A stretch of DNA of 64,000 bases from Microbacterium hydrothermale (GCF_004854025.1 NZ_STGM01000008.1:1-64000); one strand, 5' to 3'. Positions 22,901-30,800 are shown, counted from the first letter of the stretch. The notes: generated from the letters alone by a model not told the origin. Translations and numbers: made by a program.

Positions 22901-23161
22901 ATGTCGTTGCGCGTGAGCCTGGTGTCGGCGGACGCCGAGGTGTGGACGGGGGAGGCCTCGCTCGTCGTGGCCAAGACCGTCGAGGGTGAGATCGGCTTCA
23001 TGCAGGGTCATGAGCCGGTGCTCGCGATCCTCGCCCAGGGCGAGGTGCGCATCACCCGCGCCGACGGCACGAAGATCCTGGCCAACGCCGAGGACGGCTT
23101 CCTGTCGATGGCCGACGACGAACTCACGATCGTCGCCGGAAACGCCGCTCTCGTCTCCTGA
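22901..23161 (+). CDS. atpC: ATP synthase F1 subunit epsilon, beta-sandwich only
   Basis: The 86-residue product covers the N-terminal beta-sandwich (SLRVSLVSADAEVWTGEASL, GEIGFMQGHEPVLAIL, DGFLSMADDELTIVAGNAAL) and stops there. The C-terminal two-helix domain, which in E. coli and Bacillus can extend into the head and inhibit ATP hydrolysis, is missing; family members are usually 120-140 residues. The reading frame ends cleanly before a strong terminator, so this is a natural short form, not a break. ATG one base after the atpD stop. Confidence 0.94.
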   Translation: MSLRVSLVSADAEVWTGEASLVVAKTVEGEIGFMQGHEPVLAILAQGEVRITRADGTKILANAEDGFLSMADDELTIVAGNAALVS

Positions 23162-23175
23162 CACCGCTTCATCGC

Positions 23176-23217
23176 CGACGCGCGTCGCCCGACTCCGGGC
23201 GGCGCGCGTCGCTTTTT
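23176..23217 (+). terminator. Intrinsic terminator of the atp operon
   Basis: A 16-bp stem (23176-23191 with 23196-23211, one G-U pair, loop ACTC) is followed by CTTTTT at 23212-23217. This is the most typical Rho-independent terminator in the window. Confidence 0.92.
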
Positions 23218-23229
23218 CCCGGAGGGCCC

Positions 23230-23979
23230 ATGCTCGTCCTGCTTCCGCCGTCCGAGACCAAGACGCCGGGCGGTGATGGCGCGCCGCTGTCGCTCGCGTC
23301 GCTGTGGGCTCCCTCGCTCCTGCCGCAGCGGGAGGCCGTGGTCGACGCCCTCGTCGCGCTGAGCGCCGACGAAGACGCGGCGGCGCGCGTTCTCAAGCTC
23401 AGCGCGAAGCGCCGGCACGAGATCGCCGACAACGCCGCTCTGCGATCGGCGCCGACGATGCCCGCGGTCGACCGCTACACCGGCGTCCTGTTCGACGCCC
23501 TGGATGCCGGCAGCCTCGACGGGCACGCCCGCGGCTGGCTCGCGGAGCACGTCGTCATCCATTCGGCACCGCTCGGTCCGGTGGCGGCGCTCGACGGCAT
23601 CCCCGCGTACCGTCTGGCGGCGGGGACGTCGATTCCCGGCCTGCCGGCGCTCCGGCGCGTGTGGGCGGACGCCGTGGGCACGGCGCTGGCGGATGCCGGT
23701 GTGCCGTTCGTGCTCGACCTGCGCTCCGAGGCGTACGTCGCTCTCGGGCCGGTGCCCGATGAGGTGGCGTCGGCGTACGTGCGCGTGGTCACCGCGGGCG
23801 AGGACGGCGCCGTCCGCGCGCTGAACCACTTCAACAAGCACGCGAAGGGCGAGCTCGTGCGCGCGCTGGCGATCAGCGGAGCGCGCATCTCGTCAGCGGA
23901 TGATTTCACCTGGTGGGCGGACGCGAACGGGTTCACCGTCCGGGCCTCGGGCGAGGGCGAGTTGCACCTCGCAGTCTGA
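23230..23979 (+). CDS. yaaA: YaaA-family peroxide stress protein (UPF0246)
   Basis: A 249-residue member of the YaaA/DUF328 family; the E. coli protein lowers free intracellular iron during peroxide stress and binds DNA. Hallmarks are MLVLLPPSETKTPGGDGAP at the N-terminus, RYTGVLFDALD, HVVIHSAPLGPVAALDGIPA, YRLAAGTSIPG, VLDLRSEAYVALGPVPD and HFNKHAKGELVRAL. ATG start with CCCGGAGGGCCC upstream, just after the atp terminator, so it has its own transcript or arises by read-through. Confidence 0.9.
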   Translation: MLVLLPPSETKTPGGDGAPLSLASLWAPSLLPQREAVVDALVALSADEDAAARVLKLSAKRRHEIADNAALRSAPTMPAVDRYTGVLFDALDAGSLDGHARGWLAEHVVIHSAPLGPVAALDGIPAYRLAAGTSIPGLPALRRVWADAVGTALADAGVPFVLDLRSEAYVALGPVPDEVASAYVRVVTAGEDGAVRALNHFNKHAKGELVRALAISGARISSADDFTWWADANGFTVRASGEGELHLAV

Positions 23980-24002
23980 GGCGCGCGAAATCGGGGGATG
24001 TC

Positions 24003-24022
24003 AGCGAACACTCAGGTTCGCT
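24003..24022. promoter_or_regulatory. Operator-like palindrome next to a TAGCAT -10 box
   Basis: AGCGAAC (24003-24009) and GTTCGCT (24016-24022) form a perfect inverted repeat with a six-base spacer, directly abutting and sharing one base with TAGCAT (24022-24027). The placement fits a repressor site for the membrane protein gene at 24089. The spacer is two bases too long for an actinobacterial LexA box. Confidence 0.45.
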
Positions 24023-24027
24023 AGCAT

Positions 24028-24062
24028 GTCACGCGCGGGAGACACCCGCCGGCTCGCGTGAC
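24028..24062 (+). other. Structured 5' leader hairpin
   Basis: GTCACGCG (24028-24035) pairs with CGCGTGAC (24055-24062), with an inner GCGGG/CCCGC pairing. It would form right at the 5' end of the transcript starting downstream of TAGCAT, possibly stabilising the mRNA. Confidence 0.4.
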
Positions 24063-24088
24063 CGCGCGAGCCGCTCGAGAGGATCGAC

Positions 24089-24745
24089 GTGAACAACATC
24101 AATCTCGCTTACTCCGACTACGGGACGACCAGTGCCGGCGAGGCGGCATTCCTGGCCGTCGCGTACCTCTTCATCTTCCTGTTCTCGATCATCGGCTACG
24201 TGATCATCGCCTTCCTTCTGATGAAGGTGTTCGATCGGGCGGGCGTGCAGGGCAAGTGGCGCGCCTGGGTTCCGGTCTACAACGCGATGGTCTTCGCCAA
24301 GCTCGGCGACGTCTCGCCGTGGGCCGTGCTCATCACGCTCGTGGCGGCGAGCATCCCGGTGCTCAACTTCATCGCGCTGCCCGCCTACCTGGTCGTCATG
24401 ATCATGGCCGCGGTGCGCGTCAACGCGAAGTTCGGTCGCACGTGGCCGATCCTGCTGCTGTTCCTTCTGAACGCCATCGGCATCTGGATCTGGCTCGGCA
24501 TCCTGGGCTTCAGCAGCAACCGTTGGAACCCGGCCGCAGCGTCGCCGTCGCCGTGGGGCTCGTCCTTCATAGCCGACAAGACCTTCTGGAACGGCATCCC
24601 CGCGCAGCCCGCGCAGAACGTCCAGGGCCAGAACGGCGGCGGTTACGGCGCCCCGGTCGCTCCGCCGGCGCAGGGCTACGCCCCGCCGGCCGCTCCCGGC
24701 ACCACGCCCCCGCCGCCGGCGCCTCCCGCCGGACCGCAGGTCTGA
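24089..24745 (+). CDS. Small integral membrane protein with Pro-rich tail (DUF5684-like)
   Basis: A 218-residue protein with an N-terminal hydrophobic helix (about residues 20-45), two or three more (70-110, 115-140) and a disordered Pro/Ala/Gly/Gln-rich C-terminal tail from about residue 150. VFDRAGVQGKWRAWVPVYNA resembles the family of signal-peptidase-associated or DUF5684 proteins with a W-x-P-x-Y-N motif. Function unknown. GTG start with GAGAGGA upstream. It has its own promoter candidate and a structured leader. Confidence 0.7.
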   Translation: MNNINLAYSDYGTTSAGEAAFLAVAYLFIFLFSIIGYVIIAFLLMKVFDRAGVQGKWRAWVPVYNAMVFAKLGDVSPWAVLITLVAASIPVLNFIALPAYLVVMIMAAVRVNAKFGRTWPILLLFLLNAIGIWIWLGILGFSSNRWNPAAASPSPWGSSFIADKTFWNGIPAQPAQNVQGQNGGGYGAPVAPPAQGYAPPAAPGTTPPPPAPPAGPQV

Positions 24746-24765
24746 TCGAGCACGACCCGATCCGC

Positions 24766-24807
24766 GGGCTCCTCGCGCGCTCCGCGCGGGGAGCCCTTCC
24801 TCGTTCC
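24766..24807 (+). terminator. Hairpin terminator after the membrane protein gene
   Basis: A 13-bp stem (24766-24778 with 24784-24796, one G-U pair, five-base loop) is followed by TTCCTCGTTCC. The T tract is broken, so it may be a weak intrinsic terminator or an RNA 3'-end stabiliser. Confidence 0.65.
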
Positions 24808-24813
24808 CGGGGA

Positions 24814-24819
24814 TAGCGT
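24814..24819 (+). promoter_or_regulatory. -10 hexamer TAGCGT of the aldo/keto reductase gene
   Basis: TAGCGT ends six bases before the ATG at 24826. A GGAGG lies in the gap, so both leaderless and very short-leader initiation are possible. Confidence 0.5.
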
Positions 24820-24825
24820 GGAGGT

Positions 24826-25806
24826 ATGAGCTCCCACCCCGTTCCCCTCCGTCCCGTCGGCCGATCCGGGCTCCGCGTCTCGGCGGTCGGCCTCGGATGC
24901 AACAACTTCGGGCGGGCGGGCACCGCCACCGAGACCCTCGAGGGCACGCGCGACGTGCTCGACGCGGCCATCGAGGCGGGGGTCACGTTCCTCGACACCG
25001 CCGACATCTACGGTCGCTCGTTCGGACTCTCCGAGACGCTGATGGGCGAAGCGCTCCAGGGTCGACGCGACAGCGTCGTGCTCGCCACCAAGTTCGGGCA
25101 CGCCGACCTGGCTCCCGCTTTTCCCGGCGGAGCGAAAGGATCGCGCGCGCACATCCGCCGCGCGGTCGAGGACTCCCTCCGACGTCTGCGCACGGACTGG
25201 ATCGACCTGTACCAGCTGCACACGCCCGACCCCGAGACGCCGATCGACGAGACGCTCGACGCCCTCGCGGACCTCGTGCGCGAGGGCAAGGTGCGCTACG
25301 TCGGGCACTCGAACTTCGCCGGGTGGCAGATCGCCGAGGCGGATGCCGCGGCCTCGGGCGTGCGTTTCGTGTCGGCGCAGAACCAGTACAGCCTGCTGGC
25401 CCGGGCGGCGGAGCGGGAGGTGCTGCCCGCCGCGCAGCACTTCGGACTCGGGTTCCTCCCCTTCTTCCCGCTGCACAACGGCCTGCTGACCGGCAAGTTC
25501 ACGCGCGACGGCGGGCCGGAGGGGAGCCGCATCATGCGCCAGCGTCCGCACCTGTGGCGCGACGCGCCCTGGGACGCGCTGGAGAGCTACCAGGCGTTCT
25601 GCGACGCACGCGGGATCTCGATGCTCGAGGCCACTTTCGGGTGGTTCCTCGCCCACCCGGTCGTCTCCAGCGTGATCGCGGGAGCGACCAGCGCCGAGCA
25701 GATCCGGTCGAACGCCGCCGCCGCCACCGCATGGTCGCCGAGTCCCGAGGATCTCGCCGAACTCGATGGCATCCTGGCCCTTCCCGCCGACCCGGCCGCG
25801 GGGTGA
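24826..25806 (+). CDS. Aldo/keto reductase
   Basis: A 326-residue NADPH-dependent oxidoreductase with a TIM barrel. The catalytic tetrad is visible: Asp in TFLDTADIYG, Tyr in the same motif, Lys in VVLATKFGHA and His in LYQLHTPDP. KVRYVGHSNFAGWQI and SSVIAGATSAEQI are AKR landmarks, the last being the cofactor-binding region. Closest in pattern to the YghZ/Gas2-type subfamily of predicted voltage-gated K+ channel beta-like AKRs; the substrate is unknown. A second, different AKR occurs at 53358. Confidence 0.9.
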   Translation: MSSHPVPLRPVGRSGLRVSAVGLGCNNFGRAGTATETLEGTRDVLDAAIEAGVTFLDTADIYGRSFGLSETLMGEALQGRRDSVVLATKFGHADLAPAFPGGAKGSRAHIRRAVEDSLRRLRTDWIDLYQLHTPDPETPIDETLDALADLVREGKVRYVGHSNFAGWQIAEADAAASGVRFVSAQNQYSLLARAAEREVLPAAQHFGLGFLPFFPLHNGLLTGKFTRDGGPEGSRIMRQRPHLWRDAPWDALESYQAFCDARGISMLEATFGWFLAHPVVSSVIAGATSAEQIRSNAAAATAWSPSPEDLAELDGILALPADPAAG

Positions 25807-25867
25807 TTCCCGACGCGGGGGAGGCGGTGTCGCGCGGCGCGTCCCCGGGCTCGGCGCACGGGTCGAC

Positions 25868-25873
25868 TAGGAT
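25868..25873 (+). promoter_or_regulatory. -10 hexamer TAGGAT for the PP2C gene
   Basis: TAGGAT lies 54 bases before the GTG at 25928, giving a leader that carries the CCGGAGGATC ribosome binding site. It contrasts with the leaderless genes around it. Confidence 0.45.
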
Positions 25874-25927
25874 GACAGGGCCGCGCGGTTCCGCCGGCGC
25901 AGCTGTCGGCCAACCGGAGGATCTTTC

Positions 25928-26701
25928 GTGCCCGAGGTGACCACCCACACGCGTACCGTCTCCCTCTCCGACGGTTCCCTCGATCTGCGGTGGGCGGCCC
26001 TCACCGACACCGGGCGTCGACGTGAGGTCAATCAGGACGCCGTCCTCGCCGACTACCCCCTGTTCGTCGTCGCCGACGGGATGGGCGGTCATCTGGGCGG
26101 CGAGATCGCCAGCGCGAGCACCGTCGATCGTCTGCGCGCCGTGGTCGAGACGGGCCCGGTGACGACCAAGAACATCGAGAAGGCCCTCTCGCGCGCGGTG
26201 AAAGACATCGTCTCCCACCCCGAGACCACCGACGAGGGGACCGGTACCACGCTCACGGGGCTGTACCTCGAGACGCAGACCGACGAGCCGCACTGGGTGA
26301 CGCTCAACATCGGCGATTCCCGCGTCTACCTCCTGCGCGACGACGAGATCGTGCAGGTGACGACGGATCACTCGGTGGTGCAGGAACTCATCGCCGCCGG
26401 TCGACTGAGCCCCGAAGAGGCCGAGAACCACCCCTACGGCAACGTGATCACGCGCGCCGTCGGCCCGAGCGACAGCGTCAAGCCAGACTACCTGCGCCTC
26501 GACGTGCTCGACGGCGACCGGTTCGTCGTCTGCTCCGACGGCCTCACCAAAGAACTCACCGACTTCGGCATCCGTCACTTCCTCGAGGCCAACGCGGATC
26601 CCGCCGCGGCCGTCGAGGCGATGATGGCGGCGGCGCTCGAGAACGGCGGGCGCGACAACATCACGATCGTCGTGCTCGACGTGGCCCGCCGCTCCGCCTG
26701 A
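25928..26701 (+). CDS. PP2C-family serine/threonine protein phosphatase
   Basis: Mn2+/Mg2+-dependent phosphatase, 257 residues, a single soluble PP2C domain. Metal-binding and catalytic motifs are seen in order: REVNQDAVL, VVADGMGGHLGGEIAS, GTGTTLTGLYLE, NIGDSRVYLLRDDE, QVTTDHSVVQELIAAG, VVCSDGLTKELTD and GGRDNITIVVLDV. No transmembrane segment, unlike the PstP phosphatases next to pknA/pknB, and no kinase gene lies nearby. GTG start with GGAGGAT upstream. Confidence 0.93.
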   Translation: MPEVTTHTRTVSLSDGSLDLRWAALTDTGRRREVNQDAVLADYPLFVVADGMGGHLGGEIASASTVDRLRAVVETGPVTTKNIEKALSRAVKDIVSHPETTDEGTGTTLTGLYLETQTDEPHWVTLNIGDSRVYLLRDDEIVQVTTDHSVVQELIAAGRLSPEEAENHPYGNVITRAVGPSDSVKPDYLRLDVLDGDRFVVCSDGLTKELTDFGIRHFLEANADPAAAVEAMMAAALENGGRDNITIVVLDVARRSA

Positions 26702-26711
26702 GAATCTCCTC

Positions 26712-26741
26712 TTGACCGCGGCTGGCCGCGGATTCTACGTT
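26712..26741 (+). promoter_or_regulatory. Promoter of the APC permease gene
   Basis: TTGACC (26712-26717), an 18-base spacer and TACGTT (26736-26741) form a good sigma-70-type promoter. TACGTT ends six bases before the ATG at 26748, so the message is predicted to be leaderless. Confidence 0.7.
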
Positions 26742-26747
26742 CGGCAT

Positions 26748-28280
26748 ATGACCTCCGCACCCGAACGGACGGCCGGCAAAGGCCTGGCCAGTGGAACGCT
26801 GGGGCTGTGGGGCTCGACCGTCATCGGTCTGGCATCCACCGCTCCCGTCTACTCCCTCGTGGCCACCCTCGGCTTCGTCGTCCTCGCGGTCGGCGCGCAA
26901 GCGCCCATCGCCTTCGTCGTGGCCTTCGTGCCGATGCTGTTCATCGCCTTCGCGTACCGCGAGTTGAACAACGAGATCCCCGACTGCGGAACCACGTTCA
27001 CGTGGGGCACCAAGGCCTTCGGACCCTGGATCGGCTGGATGGGCGGGTGGGGCGTCGCCGTGGCCGGCATGGTCGTGCTCGCCAACCTGTCGCAGATCGC
27101 CGGCATCTACCTGTGGTCGCTCATCGGCGACGGCTCGCTCGCCGAGAACGTGCCCCTGGTCACGGCGACCGGTGTCGCCTTCATCGCCGCGATGACGTAC
27201 GTCAGCTACCGCGGCGTCGAGATCGGGGAGCGGATCCAGAACATCCTCCTCGCCGTCCAGTACCTCGTCCTCGCCCTTTTCGTCGTGCTCGCGCTGTGGA
27301 AGTTCTTCGACGGAACGGCCCCGAACCCCACCCCGTTCGACATCGCCTGGTTCAACCCGCTGGGCTTCACGGACTGGAGCGGGTTCACCGAGGCCGTCCT
27401 GCTGGCGCTGTTCATCTACTGGGGATGGGACACCTGCCTCGCGCTCAACGAGGAGACGAAGGACCCCAAGCGCATCCCCGGGCGGGCCGCCCTGCTGACC
27501 ACCGTCATCCTGCTCGGCACCTACGTCACCGTCACCGTGGCGGCGATGATGTACGCCGGCGTCGGGGAGGACGGGGCCGGCCTGGCCAACCCCGACAACG
27601 CGGACGACGTCTTCCTCGCCCTGAAGGACGGCCTCTTCGGTCCGTTCGGGTGGGTGCTGATCGTCGCGGTGCTCATCTCGGCCGTCTCGTCGACGCAGAC
27701 CACCATCCTCCCGACCGCGCGCGGAACGCTCGCCATGGCCGCGTACAAGGCGCTTCCGGGGCGGTTCCGGTCGGTGCACCCGCGCTACAAGACGCCGTCG
27801 TTCTCGACGCTGGTGATGGGGATCGTCGCGAGCGTCTACTACGTCGGGATGACCCTCATCAGCGACAACATCCTGCAGGACTCGATCCTCTCGCTCGGCC
27901 TCGCGATCGCGTTCTACTACGCGATGACCGGATACGCGTGCGTCTGGTACTACCGACGCGAGCTGTTCTCCTCCGGCAAGAACCTCGTGTACCGCGGCAT
28001 CCTGCCCCTGCTGGGTGCGCTCATGCTGACCTACGCATTCGTGCAGTCGGCGATCGACATGTACGACCCGGAGTACGGCAACACCGTCTTGTTGGGCGTC
28101 GGCGGGACGTTCGTGGTCGGCATCGGCGCCCTCGCGATCGGCGTCGTGCTGATGGTGGTGTGGTTCGCCTTCCCGGGGTCGAAGCCGTTCTTCCGGGGCG
28201 AGAGCCTCAACCGCGACACCGAGGTGCTGGTGCCCGACGAGCCCATCGCCTACCCGCGCTCGGTCGACGGCGGCATCTGA
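26748..28280 (+). CDS. APC-family amino acid permease
   Basis: A 510-residue membrane transporter with about 12-14 hydrophobic helices. The N-terminal LWGSTVIGLASTAPVYSLVA matches the unwound TM1 glycine region of the APC superfamily and IPDCGTTFTWGTKAFGPWIG the conserved loop after TM2/TM3. NEETKDPKRIPGRAALLTT is the usual intracellular loop. The substrate cannot be read from sequence; amino acids or amines are likely. The ATG is chosen over the TTG at 26712 because that TTG belongs to the -35 box of the promoter. Neighbours do not suggest a pathway. Confidence 0.88.
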   Translation: MTSAPERTAGKGLASGTLGLWGSTVIGLASTAPVYSLVATLGFVVLAVGAQAPIAFVVAFVPMLFIAFAYRELNNEIPDCGTTFTWGTKAFGPWIGWMGGWGVAVAGMVVLANLSQIAGIYLWSLIGDGSLAENVPLVTATGVAFIAAMTYVSYRGVEIGERIQNILLAVQYLVLALFVVLALWKFFDGTAPNPTPFDIAWFNPLGFTDWSGFTEAVLLALFIYWGWDTCLALNEETKDPKRIPGRAALLTTVILLGTYVTVTVAAMMYAGVGEDGAGLANPDNADDVFLALKDGLFGPFGWVLIVAVLISAVSSTQTTILPTARGTLAMAAYKALPGRFRSVHPRYKTPSFSTLVMGIVASVYYVGMTLISDNILQDSILSLGLAIAFYYAMTGYACVWYYRRELFSSGKNLVYRGILPLLGALMLTYAFVQSAIDMYDPEYGNTVLLGVGGTFVVGIGALAIGVVLMVVWFAFPGSKPFFRGESLNRDTEVLVPDEPIAYPRSVDGGI

Positions 28281-28284
28281 GGGC

Positions 28285-28312
28285 GCCGCCCGGTCGGACA
28301 CGGCCGGGCGGC
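28285..28312 (+). terminator. Hairpin after the APC permease gene
   Basis: GCCGCCCGG (28285-28293) and CCGGGCGGC (28304-28312) pair perfectly with a 10-base loop five bases after the stop codon. No T tract follows, so termination may need Rho. Confidence 0.55.
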
Positions 28313-28315
28313 CGT

Positions 28316-28466
28316 CGGGATCCGCGCGAGTGGGCGCGAGCAGGGGTCCGCGCACGCCGGGATCTGCGCGAGCCGGCGCTTTAGCGAGCAGGCTCAAGCC
28401 GGGGTCCGCGCGGGCCGGGGCCTGCGCGAGATGGATCGAGCCGGGGTCCGCGCGAGCGGGCGCCCC
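28316..28466. repeat. Degenerate tandem repeats (GGGGTCCGCGCGAG type)
   Basis: About six diverged copies of a motif near GGGGTCCGCGCGAGC and its variants (GGGATCCGCGCGAG, GGGTCCGCGCAC, GGATCTGCGCGAGCC, GGGGTCCGCGCGGGCC, GGGGTCCGCGCGAGCGG) at 16-30 base spacing fill the gap between the convergent permease and asparaginase-like genes. No reading frame or terminator T tract is evident. Confidence 0.65.
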
Positions 28467-28478
28467 GGCCGCGACGGG

Positions 28479-29462
28479 TCAGACCACGGCGCGGATCGAG
28501 CCGACGACGCCCCCGCCGCCGGACACCGTGAGCGGCAGGAGCGCGAGCGTGTCGGCGACGGCCTCGCTCGAGAGGGCTCCCGCGCGCTCGAGCAGGCGCA
28601 GGGCCACGGCCCACCCCGCCCGGTTGGAGCCGTCGAGCATCTTCAGGGCGACGGTCGTGCCGTCGGGGGCCGTCATGACCTGGACGCCCTCGGCACCCAT
28701 CTTGGAGAAGACGCCGAGACGCTCGATGACGATCGTGTCGGGACGGCCCGGACCGTCGATGGTCCAGGGGTGCTCCTTGACGGCGCGCACGAGCGCTCCG
28801 GCGCTGCGGTGCAGGGCGAAGGGGGAGCGCTCGGACGAGGTCGCGATGCGCTGGATCGCCCGCGCCAGCCCGACGAGGCTCATCGCGTAGACGGGGGCGC
28901 CGCAGCCGTCGATGGCCGTGGTGGTCATGCGCTCGCCCACGAGACGCTCCAGCACCTCGCGGATGTGCACCTGCAGGGGGTGCTGCGGGTCGAGGTAGTC
29001 CGCGGTCGACCACCCGTTGGCCACGCAGGTCAGCAGCATCGCGGCGTGCTTGCCCGAGCAGTTCATGCGCAGCGGGGAGGGGGCGCCGTGATCGCGCACG
29101 AGCTCGTCGCGCGACGCGGTGTCGGTGGGCCAGGCCGCAGGGCAGCCGAGGTCGTCTTCGGTGAGTCCGGCGGACTGCAGGATGCCGCGCGCGAGCTCCG
29201 CGTGGCGGTCGGTGCCGCAGTGGCTCGCCATCGAGATCGCGAGGCGCTCGTCGGCGAGGTCCGCCCCCGCGGACAGGCACGCCAGCGCCTGCAGGGGTTT
29301 CATGCTCGAGCGCGGCAGGAACGCCGCCGTCACGTCGCCCAGGGCGAGCTTCTCGGTGCCGTCGGGGGCGAGCACGACGGCGACGCCGACGTGGCGGGAT
29401 TCGACGAAGCCGTTGCGGTCGACGACGGCGAGTTCGACGGAGGCGGGGGGCGTGGCGGGCAT
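28479..29462 (-). CDS. Asparaginase family protein (L-asparaginase II type, PF06089)
   Basis: A 327-residue protein of the Asparaginase_II family found in Rhizobium etli AnsA-type enzymes, which hydrolyse asparagine to aspartate and ammonia. Family features: SSMKPLQALACLSAGADL with the nucleophile-region serine and lysine, ASHCGTDRHAELARGIL, RMNCSGKHAAMLLTCVANGW and IDGCGAPVYAMSLVGLA (conserved Cys residues near 85, 145 and 200). The start is fixed at 29462 by TACGAT six bases upstream; a longer reading frame on this strand extends into the divergent intergenic region and is rejected. Confidence 0.86.
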   Translation of the reverse strand: MPATPPASVELAVVDRNGFVESRHVGVAVVLAPDGTEKLALGDVTAAFLPRSSMKPLQALACLSAGADLADERLAISMASHCGTDRHAELARGILQSAGLTEDDLGCPAAWPTDTASRDELVRDHGAPSPLRMNCSGKHAAMLLTCVANGWSTADYLDPQHPLQVHIREVLERLVGERMTTTAIDGCGAPVYAMSLVGLARAIQRIATSSERSPFALHRSAGALVRAVKEHPWTIDGPGRPDTIVIERLGVFSKMGAEGVQVMTAPDGTTVALKMLDGSNRAGWAVALRLLERAGALSSEAVADTLALLPLTVSGGGGVVGSIRAVV

Positions 29463-29468
29463 CCCTTC

Positions 29469-29474
29469 ATCGTA
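29469..29474 (-). promoter_or_regulatory. -10 hexamer TACGAT of the asparaginase-like gene
   Basis: On the minus strand TACGAT is followed by GAAGGG and the ATG, the six-base leaderless layout. Confidence 0.6.
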
Positions 29475-29510
29475 TCCCGCCGGCCCCCTCCCGACCCTGC
29501 CGAGCCACCC

Positions 29511-29574
29511 GCGCGAGTCGCCAGGATCTGTCGCTTCAGCGGCCCTCGAAGCGACGAATCCTGGCGCCTCGCGC
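29511..29574. repeat. Long intergenic hairpin E5 in a divergent promoter region
   Basis: 27-base arms (29511-29537 and 29548-29574) pair with three mismatches across a 10-base loop. The core GCCAGGAT...ATCCTGGC resembles the CAGGA core of the E1-E4 elements. It lies between two divergently transcribed genes, so it is not a simple terminator. Confidence 0.75.
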
Positions 29575-29599
29575 GGGGGAAGAGGGCAGACTGGAGGGC

Positions 29600-30070
29600 A
29601 TGAACGGAGAGCACCACTACCGCCTGCGCTCGACCTGGACCGGCGATCGGGGGACGGGCACGAGCGGGTACCGCGACTACGACCGGGCGGTGACGCTGAC
29701 GGTCGACGGCAAGCCCGAGATCGCGGCATCCGCCGACAAGCCCTTCCGGGGCGACCCGGCCAAGTGGAACCCGGAGGAACTGCTGCTCGCCGCGCTCAGC
29801 GAGTGCCACCTGCTGTCGTACCTGCACGCGTGCGTCACGACGGGAGTGGTCGTCACCTCGTACGAGGACGACGCCTCGGGAACGATGCTGGAGGACGGCA
29901 ACAGCGGGGGAGCGTTCACCGAGGTGGTGCTGCGTCCGCGCGTCACGGTCGCCGAGCAGTCGATGGTGGAGGCGGCCACCGCCGCCCACCGTCAGGCGCG
30001 GGAGTGGTGCTTCATCGCGAACTCGGTCAACTTCCCGGTCCGGCACGAGCCGGTGATCACCGTCGGCTGA
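29600..30070 (+). CDS. OsmC/Ohr-family hydroperoxide reductase
   Basis: A 156-residue OsmC-like thiol peroxidase reducing organic hydroperoxides. The two redox cysteines are in ALSECHLLSYL (about C69) and REWCFIANSV (about C138). PFRGDPAKWNPEELLLAALS is the conserved N-terminal segment. Sequence is nearer to the OsmC-like SACOL1771/YhfA branch than to Ohr. The ATG follows CAGACT and GGAGGGC, so both a near-leaderless and an SD-led start are plausible. Confidence 0.9.
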   Translation: MNGEHHYRLRSTWTGDRGTGTSGYRDYDRAVTLTVDGKPEIAASADKPFRGDPAKWNPEELLLAALSECHLLSYLHACVTTGVVVTSYEDDASGTMLEDGNSGGAFTEVVLRPRVTVAEQSMVEAATAAHRQAREWCFIANSVNFPVRHEPVITVG

Positions 30071-30138
30071 GGCGCGCCCACCGCTCGGACCGCCCGCACG
30101 GACCCGCCGGCCGGACGATGCGACGCGTCCGTGCGTCG

Positions 30139-30144
30139 TACAGT
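30139..30144 (+). promoter_or_regulatory. -10 hexamer TACAGT (leaderless) of the 30151 gene
   Basis: TACAGT is followed by GAGCGC and then the ATG at 30151, a six-base gap with no ribosome binding site. Confidence 0.6.
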
Positions 30145-30150
30145 GAGCGC

Positions 30151-30630
30151 ATGCAGATCGAACCCGCTTTGCGTCGACTCGACCGCGTCGCCGGAGGCCG
30201 ACAGGCCGACCACCGGGTGCAGGTGTCCGACGACCCGAAGGTGCGGCGCGCGTTCCGCGCGATGACGCTGCTGCTCGCCCTCGGTTTCGTGCTCGGCGTC
30301 GCGACGGTCGTGATCGCCCTCGTGATGACGCTCAACGGCGACGACGTGGGCTTCGCCGTCTGGATGCGCTGCCTCGTGGTGCTGGCGATCACCACGACCC
30401 TGTTCTACTTCCTCTGGCGCGCGCACGCCGGCTGGTACTGGGCCTTCCGCCGCCTGCAGCTGTTCAGCCGCATCTTCCCGGTCGTGGCGCTCGTGCTCGC
30501 GGCCATCCCCGGGCTGTACCCGTTCTGGGTGGTCACCGAGCAGATCCTCTTCGCCATCCTGCTCATCGGCGTCTCGGACTACCTGCAGTCCGACGCCGTA
30601 CGGGCGGCGTACCCCAAGCCGCAGCGCTGA
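30151..30630 (+). CDS. Four-helix membrane protein of unknown function
   Basis: A 159-residue protein with four hydrophobic segments (about residues 35-58, 68-92, 105-125 and 128-142: FAILLIGVSDYLQ) and Arg-rich flanks. No known domain is recognised. The ATG is fixed by the TACAGT box six bases upstream; an upstream in-frame reading frame is a shadow of the OsmC and asparaginase genes. Faces glpK convergently. Confidence 0.65.
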   Translation: MQIEPALRRLDRVAGGRQADHRVQVSDDPKVRRAFRAMTLLLALGFVLGVATVVIALVMTLNGDDVGFAVWMRCLVVLAITTTLFYFLWRAHAGWYWAFRRLQLFSRIFPVVALVLAAIPGLYPFWVVTEQILFAILLIGVSDYLQSDAVRAAYPKPQR

Positions 30631-30767
30631 GGCGGCGGCATCCGGATGCCGCGTGGCCGGCGCCCCGCGACCTCTTCGGCGGGCGCGGGGGAGCCGCGGT
30701 GGCGAGGCTCGCGAACGCAGGGGCGACGGCGCGCGACGCGACGCCGCGGGCGCCCCGGAGAGACGAC

Positions 30768-30800
30768 GGAACCCCGCCGGCCTGAGGCCGACGGGGTTCC
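30768..30800. terminator. Hairpin between the 30151 gene and glpK
   Basis: A 15-bp stem (30768-30782 with 30786-30800, one mismatch, loop TGA) lies just after the glpK stop. No clear T tract on either strand. It may end both convergent transcripts. The rest of 30631-30817 shows no further feature. Confidence 0.55.

Noticed and set aside
24003..24022. LexA-type SOS box
   Set aside because: The half-sites are GAAC...GTTC but the spacer is six bases; actinobacterial LexA boxes use four, and no SOS gene follows.
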